This document shows, piece by piece, positions 31,014 to 36,049 of a stretch of 36,049 nt of DNA. The stretch comes from Leucobacter massiliensis (GTDB lineage Bacteria; Actinomycetota; Actinomycetes; Actinomycetales; Microbacteriaceae): NCBI RefSeq assembly GCF_002982315.1, contig NZ_MWZD01000007.1, forward strand, positions 1 through 36,049, given 5' to 3'. The notes under the pieces are model-generated. The model made no database searches, was not told where the DNA came from, and was given only the letters and a program-made list of their open reading frames with translations. The position numbers and the translations under genes are program-made. The number at the start of each line of letters is the position of its first letter. Within the stretch, counting starts at the first letter, position 1.

Positions 31014-32588
31014 ATGGATGTACTCGTCCCGGTGCTGCTCGTACTCAACCTGCTCCTGCTGCTGGCGGTGCTGCTGGTGGTGCTGCTGCGCACCGGCGGG
31101 AGAGCGGGCGCGGGAGCCGCCTCCGCCGCCGAGGTGCGCTCTGAGATCCGCGCGGTGGCGAGCGAGCTGCGGCAGGACCTCTCCGCCCAGCGCTCCGAGC
31201 TCGCCCAGTCCAGCGCCGCGCTGCACGACCGCCTCCTCTCCGGGTCCCGGGCCTCGCTGCAGGCGCAGCACGACCTGCGCGGCGCGGTCGAGGCCCGTTT
31301 CGAGGAACTGCGGGAGGCCAACGACTCGAAACTGGAGCAGGTGAGGATCACGGTCGGCGAGAAGCTGCAGGCGACGCTGAAGGGCTCGCTGGACGAGAAC
31401 GCCCAGCGCGTGCAGGCGCTGACCGAGACGCACGTGGCGAAGCAGGCGGAGCTGCAGCGGACCCTGCGCGAGGAGCTGGAGCGGCTGCGGCAGGGGAACG
31501 AGGCGAAGCTCGAGAAGATGCGCGAGACGGTCGACGAGAAGCTGCAGGGCACGCTCGAGCGCCGCCTGGGTGAGTCGTTCAAGCTCGTCAGCGACCGGCT
31601 CGAGCAGGTGCAGAAGGGGCTCGGCGAGATGCAGACGCTCGCCTCCGACGTCGGTGGACTGAAGCGGGTGCTCACCAATGTGAAGAACCGCGGCAGCTGG
31701 GGCGAGGTGCAGCTCTCGCGGCAGCTCGAAGACATGCTCACCCGGGAGCAGTACGAGGAGAACGTGATCATCCGGCCGGGGTCTCGCGACAGCGTGGAGT
31801 TCGCGGTGAAGCTGCCGGGGCGCGGCGAGGACGAGCAGCCGGTCTACCTGCCCATCGACTCGAAGTTCCCGCAGGAGGACTACGAGCGGCTGCTCGAAGC
31901 ACAGGAGCGCGGAGAAAAGGAAGCCATCGACGCGGCGGGCAAGACCGTGGAGAAGGTCATCCTCACGCAGGCGAAGCTCATCTCCGAGAAGTACATCGCT
32001 CCGCCGCGCAGTACGGACTTCGCGATCATGTACCTCCCTACCGAGGGGCTGTTCGCGGAGGTGATCCGCATGCCGGGACTCACGAGCAGGCTCCAGAACG
32101 AGTTGCGCGTGCTCGTCACGGGCCCCACCACCCTAATGTCGCTGCTCAACAGCCTCCAGATGGGCTTCCGCACGCTGGCCATCGAACGGCGCAGCTCCGA
32201 GGTGTGGCAGGTGCTCAGCGCGGCGAAGGCCGAGTTCAAGAAGTACGGCCAGGTATGGGAGAAGCTCGAGAAGCAGCTGCAGACCGCGCAGAACACGGTG
32301 CACCAGGCAGGCGTGCGCACCCGCGCCGTCGAACGGCAGCTCCGCTCGGTGGAGACCCTCGACGCCGTGCCGGGCCAGGGCACGCCGGCAACCGCGCTCG
32401 GCGGCGCCCTCGAAGACGCGCTCCCGGAGGGCGAGTTCCCCGAAGGCGGCACCTCCGAAGACGCCACGCCCGAAAGCCCCGACACGCCGGACGGCCAGCG
32501 AGACCTCTTCGCGGATCTCTTCCCCGAGGACGGAGCCGAGGACGAGGAGCACGCGGGCAGGCGGTCCGCACCGCGCGAATCCGCCTAG
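31014..32588 (+). CDS. rmuC: DNA recombination protein RmuC
   Basis: A 524-residue RmuC protein. It has an N-terminal membrane helix (about residues 3-26), a long coiled coil (about 45-200) and the RmuC nuclease-like domain starting VKNRGSWGEVQLSRQLEDML with PIDSKFPQEDYERLL. The C-terminus (about 460-524) is an acidic low-complexity tail. AGAAAGG precedes ATG 31014, and a -10 TAGGCT (30948-30953) is a plausible promoter. RmuC limits DNA inversions and acts at stalled replication. Confidence 0.92.
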   Translation: MDVLVPVLLVLNLLLLLAVLLVVLLRTGGRAGAGAASAAEVRSEIRAVASELRQDLSAQRSELAQSSAALHDRLLSGSRASLQAQHDLRGAVEARFEELREANDSKLEQVRITVGEKLQATLKGSLDENAQRVQALTETHVAKQAELQRTLREELERLRQGNEAKLEKMRETVDEKLQGTLERRLGESFKLVSDRLEQVQKGLGEMQTLASDVGGLKRVLTNVKNRGSWGEVQLSRQLEDMLTREQYEENVIIRPGSRDSVEFAVKLPGRGEDEQPVYLPIDSKFPQEDYERLLEAQERGEKEAIDAAGKTVEKVILTQAKLISEKYIAPPRSTDFAIMYLPTEGLFAEVIRMPGLTSRLQNELRVLVTGPTTLMSLLNSLQMGFRTLAIERRSSEVWQVLSAAKAEFKKYGQVWEKLEKQLQTAQNTVHQAGVRTRAVERQLRSVETLDAVPGQGTPATALGGALEDALPEGEFPEGGTSEDATPESPDTPDGQRDLFADLFPEDGAEDEEHAGRRSAPRESA

Positions 32589-32609
32589 GCTGCTCGGGGC
32601 CGGGCTCCC

Positions 32610-32645
32610 CGCTCCCGCACCCCTCGCCGCTCCCGCACCCCTCGC
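32610..32645 (+). repeat. 18-bp tandem duplication
   Basis: CGCTCCCGCACCCCTCGC occurs twice head to tail (32610-32627 and 32628-32645) in the convergent gap between rmuC and yceH. It is probably a recent slippage event. Confidence 0.9.
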
Positions 32646-32729
32646 TCGCAGCCGCAACCGAGCTGGCGGGACAGATGGCGCCGGCTCGTTACGCGGAGCC
32701 CCGTCGGCGGAGCCCCCACCGGAGCCCGG

Positions 32730-33413
32730 TCACTCCCCGGGCGTCAGCGACACCACACCGAGGGGCGAAACGGTGAGCCGGGCGCTGTCCCCGAGCAGCT
32801 CGACCACCTCGGCGGGAAGCACCACCTCCCCCGCGCTCCCCGGGCGCACCTCCACGGAGAGCGCCAGCGCGGGCTCGGGGACGTCAGCGGGCGTCGCCTC
32901 CGGCAGCTCGACAGGGCCCAGCAGATGCACCCACCGGGCGTCGCGCTGGCCGCTCTGCCGCGGCAGCTCGCGCACCAGCGGCGGCTCCGCGGCCGCCATG
33001 CGCGCCAGGCACGCCTCGACCTCAGCGCGATCCTCGAAGTGATGCAGGCGCTCGCTCTGCGTCTTCAGCGCCCCCGCCGGCTGCGGGCCGCGCAGCAGCA
33101 GCACGGTGATGAGCGCCCGCTCGTCCTCCGCGAGCTCGACGCGCTTGGCGAGCGTCTGCGTGTACTTCACCGTGCGACTCCCCGAACCCTGCCAGCTCGG
33201 AGCCGCAAGCTCCTGCGCCCGCAGAGACTGCAGCGTCCGGTACACCACGTCCTCGTCGTAGTCCACCACCGGCTCACGGCTCGACGTCTGATTGCACGCC
33301 AGCCGAAGCGAATTGACCGTCATCGGGTAGGACCCGGGGACCATGATCTCCTTCTCCAGGAGGCTGCCGAGCACGCGCTGCTCAGCCACATCGAGAACCG
33401 GAAGCTCGGACAT
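32730..33413 (-). CDS. yceH: YceH/DUF480 winged-helix protein
   Basis: A 227-residue DUF480 (UPF0502) protein with two winged-helix-like halves. Typical segments are the start LDVAEQRVLGSLLEKEI, then YPMTVNSLRLACNQTSSREP and TLAKRVELAEDERALITVLL. A C-terminal SpoVT/AbrB-like strand (EVRPGSAGEVVLPAEVVELL) is an extra. A -10-like TACGCT (33420-33425, minus) lies 6 nt before the ATG, consistent with a leaderless mRNA. Function unknown. Confidence 0.85.
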   Translation of the reverse strand: MSELPVLDVAEQRVLGSLLEKEIMVPGSYPMTVNSLRLACNQTSSREPVVDYDEDVVYRTLQSLRAQELAAPSWQGSGSRTVKYTQTLAKRVELAEDERALITVLLLRGPQPAGALKTQSERLHHFEDRAEVEACLARMAAAEPPLVRELPRQSGQRDARWVHLLGPVELPEATPADVPEPALALSVEVRPGSAGEVVLPAEVVELLGDSARLTVSPLGVVSLTPGE

Positions 33414-33495
33414 GGGGACAGCGTAACCGATCCCACCGCGTCGCGCTCCCCCGGGGCCCCTCAGCGCACGAGCACCGGCTCCCAGCGGGCCGCGC

Positions 33496-34479
33496 TCACA
33501 TCCAGCGGCTCGGATCCATGTCGCTGATGACGTGCCGGATCGTGCCGGAGTGGGACCGCATCACGATGCTCTCCGCGCGCACGAACGGGCCGTTGCGCTG
33601 CACGCCCTCCACGAAGTCGGCGGAGGTGATGCCCGTCGCCACGAAATAGCAGTTGTCGCTGGCGACCAGATCGTTCGCCTCCAGCACCCGGTCGAGGTCG
33701 TGGCCCGCGTCGATCGCCTTCTGGCGCTCCTCGTCGTCCTTCGGCCAGAGGCGGCCCTGGATCACGCCGCCGAGCGCCTTCACCGCGCACGCCGTGATGA
33801 TGCCCTCGGGGGTGCCGCCGATCCCCACGCACAGGTCGATGCGCGAGTCCCAGCGGGCGGCGTTCACACCGCCGGCCACGTCGCCGTCCATGAGCAGCCG
33901 GGTTCCCGCGCCCGCCTCGCGGATCTCTGCGATCAGCTGCTCGTGCCGGGGACGGTCGAGCACCGCCACCCGGATCTCGGACACGTCGACGTCCTTCGCG
34001 CGGGCGAGCGCGCGAATGTTCTCCCCGATCGGACGGCGGATGTCCACGACGCCGACGCCCGCGGGTCCGCACACCAGCTTGTCCATGTAGAACACGGCGG
34101 AGGGATCGTACATGCTGCCCCGGTCGGCGACCGCGATGACCGAGAGCGCACCCGGGCGGCCCTCCGCGGTCAGCCGCGTGCCGTCGATCGGGTCCACGGC
34201 CACGTCGCACTCCGCGCCCTGCCCGTTGCCGACCTGCTCACCGTTGTAGAGCCAGGGGGCGTCATCCTTCTCGCCCTCGCCGATCACCACGGTGCCGTTC
34301 ATGTTCACCGTCGAGAGGAAGCGCCGCATGGCGTCCACCGCGGCGCCGTCCGCCGCGTTCTTGTCACCGCGACCGATCCACGGCGTCGCGCGCATCGCCG
34401 CCGCCTCCGTAGCGCGCACCAGCTCCATCGCCAGGTTGCGATCCGGCTGCCATTCACCAAGCGAAACAGGTTCAGTCAT
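33496..34479 (-). CDS. glpX: Class II fructose-1,6-bisphosphatase
   Basis: A 327-residue GlpX enzyme that removes the 1-phosphate of fructose-1,6-bisphosphate in gluconeogenesis. Metal and substrate motifs: VIGEGEKDDAPWLYNGE, CDVAVDPIDGTRL, DGDVAGGVNA and GIGGTPEGIITACA. The start at ATG 34479 has a -10 TAGGCT 7 nt upstream (34487-34492, minus), so it is likely leaderless; the open frame further upstream is ignored. It diverges from fbaA, the aldolase of the same pathway, across 195 bp. Confidence 0.95.
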   Translation of the reverse strand: MTEPVSLGEWQPDRNLAMELVRATEAAAMRATPWIGRGDKNAADGAAVDAMRRFLSTVNMNGTVVIGEGEKDDAPWLYNGEQVGNGQGAECDVAVDPIDGTRLTAEGRPGALSVIAVADRGSMYDPSAVFYMDKLVCGPAGVGVVDIRRPIGENIRALARAKDVDVSEIRVAVLDRPRHEQLIAEIREAGAGTRLLMDGDVAGGVNAARWDSRIDLCVGIGGTPEGIITACAVKALGGVIQGRLWPKDDEERQKAIDAGHDLDRVLEANDLVASDNCYFVATGITSADFVEGVQRNGPFVRAESIVMRSHSGTIRHVISDMDPSRWM

Positions 34480-34674
34480 GGGGCCTAGCCTAGTGCCCGC
34501 GCCGCCGCCGCAGATGCCGGACGACGCCCCCGTTCGCGAACTGCCGGTACCGCGCCGCGCAGAGGGGCGGGACCGGGGGCGCGCGCTCCCCGCACAGGGC
34601 TGAGCAGCACGCCCTAGACTGGAACGGGACAGCGGCCAAGGCCGACCCTTCGACACGCTAGGAGATCAGCACCC

Positions 34675-35703
34675 ATGCCCGTCGCCACTCCGGAACAGTA
34701 CGCCGCCATGCTCGACGCCGCCAAGAACGGCGGTTTCGCGTTCCCCGCCGTGAACGTGTCGAGCTCGCAGACCATCAACGCGGCCATCCAGGGCTTCGCC
34801 GAGGCCGGCTCCGACGGGATCATCCAGGTCAGCACCGGCGGTGCCGACTACTTCTCCGGCCACACCGTCAAGAACCGCGCCCGCGGCGCCATCGCCTTCG
34901 CGAAGTACGCCGAAGAGGTCGCCCAGTCCTACGACGTCACCGTCGCGCTGCACACCGACCACTGCCCGAAGGACGCCCTGGAGAGCTTCGTCTACCCGCT
35001 GCTCGCCGCCAGCGAGGAGCGCGTGCGCGAGGGCGGCCTGCCCTACTTCCAGTCGCACATGTGGGACGGCTCGGCCGTGCCGCTCGAGGAGAACCTCGAC
35101 ATCGCGAAGCAGCTGCTCCCGCGCCTCGCCGCGATCGGGGTGATCCTCGAGGTCGAGATCGGCGTCGTCGGCGGCGAGGAGGACGGCGTCAGCCACGAGA
35201 TCAACGATCAGCTCTACACCACGCTCGAAGACGCCGTCGCCACCGTCGAGGCGCTCGGCCTGGGCGAGCAGGGCCGCTACCTCACCGCGCTCACCTTCGG
35301 CAACGTCCACGGCGTCTACAAGCCCGGCAATGTGAAGCTGCGCCCCGAATTGCTCGCCGAGATCCAGTCCGGCCTGCAGGCGAAGTACGGCACCGGCGAG
35401 AAGCCCCTCGACCTCGTCTTCCACGGCGGCTCGGGCTCCAGCCCGGAGGAGATCGCCGAGGCGGTCCGCAACGGCGTCATCAAGATGAACATCGACACGG
35501 ACACCCAGTACGCCTTCACCCGCCCCGTCGCCGACTTCATGCTCAAGAACTACGACGGCGTGCTGAAGATCGACGGCGAGGTCGGCAACAAGAAGCAGTA
35601 CGATCCCCGTGCCTGGGGCAAGATCGCCGAGAACGGCATGGCCCAGCGGGTCGCCCTCGCCGCGGAGCAGCTCGGCTCAGCCGGCAAGTCGGTGAGCGCC
35701 TGA
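34675..35703 (+). CDS. fbaA: Class II fructose-bisphosphate aldolase
   Basis: A 342-residue zinc-dependent aldolase. Zinc and active-site signatures: VALHTDHCPKDALESF, EVEIGVVGGEEDG, TFGNVHGVYKPGNVKL, FHGGSGSS and NIDTDTQYAFTRPV. AGGAGAT precedes ATG 34675, and TAGACT near 34613-34618 is a plausible -10. It acts in glycolysis and gluconeogenesis with GlpX. Its stop overlaps the next start by ATGA-type coupling. Confidence 0.96.
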   Translation: MPVATPEQYAAMLDAAKNGGFAFPAVNVSSSQTINAAIQGFAEAGSDGIIQVSTGGADYFSGHTVKNRARGAIAFAKYAEEVAQSYDVTVALHTDHCPKDALESFVYPLLAASEERVREGGLPYFQSHMWDGSAVPLEENLDIAKQLLPRLAAIGVILEVEIGVVGGEEDGVSHEINDQLYTTLEDAVATVEALGLGEQGRYLTALTFGNVHGVYKPGNVKLRPELLAEIQSGLQAKYGTGEKPLDLVFHGGSGSSPEEIAEAVRNGVIKMNIDTDTQYAFTRPVADFMLKNYDGVLKIDGEVGNKKQYDPRAWGKIAENGMAQRVALAAEQLGSAGKSVSA

Positions 35704-36049
35704 TGAGCGATCAGGATCGACCATCGTCCGAGGGCGAGCCGCAGGGCCCGCGGAGCCGCCCGGCCCCCGCGTACGGCGAATACGCCCCCGAAGGCTGGGA
35801 GTGGAAGCCGCCCGCCGAGGGCGGCGCAGCGTCCGAGCGGCGCGACAGCACCGCCGGAGTGCCGTCGCCGCACACGCCGGGCGGGGGCGCCGGACCGCTC
35901 GCGGGCGTGCCCCACAACCTCGGCTCTCCCGGCAGCGCTCCGGGTGCCGGGACAGCCGCGAGCCGTGCATCCGCGCAGCCCGGAGCGCGCGACACGGATC
36001 CCGCCCCCTATCGGGCGGACGTCCCCCAGGGCTCCCCCGCCCCCGTCCT
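35703..36049 (+). CDS. Proline-rich protein, partial (cut by window end)
   Basis: An open frame starting at ATG 35703, overlapping the fbaA stop by one base and still open at the window end (115 codons). It begins SDQDRPSSEGEPQG and has RPAPAYGEYAPEGWEWKPP, followed by a long Pro/Gly/Ala/Ser-rich disordered stretch. In Microbacteriaceae such proteins next to fba often continue into a membrane domain (DUF6264-like), but this is inferred from the PAYGEYAPE segment only. Confidence 0.6.
   Translation, partial: MSDQDRPSSEGEPQGPRSRPAPAYGEYAPEGWEWKPPAEGGAASERRDSTAGVPSPHTPGGGAGPLAGVPHNLGSPGSAPGAGTAASRASAQPGARDTDPAPYRADVPQGSPAPV

Overview
The window is a high-GC actinobacterial chromosome, most likely Microbacteriaceae (Leucobacter-like). 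The base composition, the frequent leaderless-type promoters, the Lsr2 protein, the LAxTG sortase-type motif and a class II FBPase beside a class II aldolase all fit that group; this assignment is inference. About 12 kb of clearly lower GC (17.17-29.19 kb) is inserted into it.

Left host part (1-15.5 kb). A DUF3237 gene faces an IclR-type regulator, which is followed by pobA (4-hydroxybenzoate 3-monooxygenase). Next comes a zinc import locus of the Azt type. An ATPase gene (aztA) diverges from permease, propeller-like lipoprotein, zinc-binding lipoprotein (AztC) and AztD-type metallochaperone genes. A perfect Zur-like palindrome lies between the two divergent promoters. aztA starts with a (Ser-Gly)16 tract encoded by sixteen perfect hexanucleotide repeats. 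A long-chain acyl-CoA ligase follows, then a set of a PLP decarboxylase-family enzyme with a His-rich tail, an APC permease and a PucR regulator.

Debris zone (15.6-17.15 kb). A decayed PIN toxin, an intact HepT/MntA toxin-antitoxin pair and a frameshifted YhcG (DUF1016) nuclease remnant lie beyond the 3' end of where ychF originally stopped.

Integrated element (17,165-29,193). A tyrosine integrase has inserted the element into the last codons of ychF. Both ends encode EWRFNV-stop, and the two copies differ only at synonymous positions plus the stop codon, so the element restores the gene it enters. Cargo: integrase; two unknown genes; Lsr2; a four-gene operon ending in a serine recombinase; a secreted LAxTG-type surface protein; a hairpin-dense segment that may be a structured RNA or a single-strand origin; three small unknown genes; an iteron-like array upstream of a replication-relaxation-like protein; a membrane/coiled-coil protein paired with an unknown protein; and an XRE regulator. 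An 18-bp palindrome occurs before the surface protein gene and again as the centre of a 40-bp perfect palindrome beside the XRE gene. This suggests one repressor controls several cargo transcripts.

Right host part (29.2-36 kb): ychF, a DEDDh exonuclease, rmuC, yceH (DUF480), glpX, fbaA and the start of a proline-rich protein cut by the window end.
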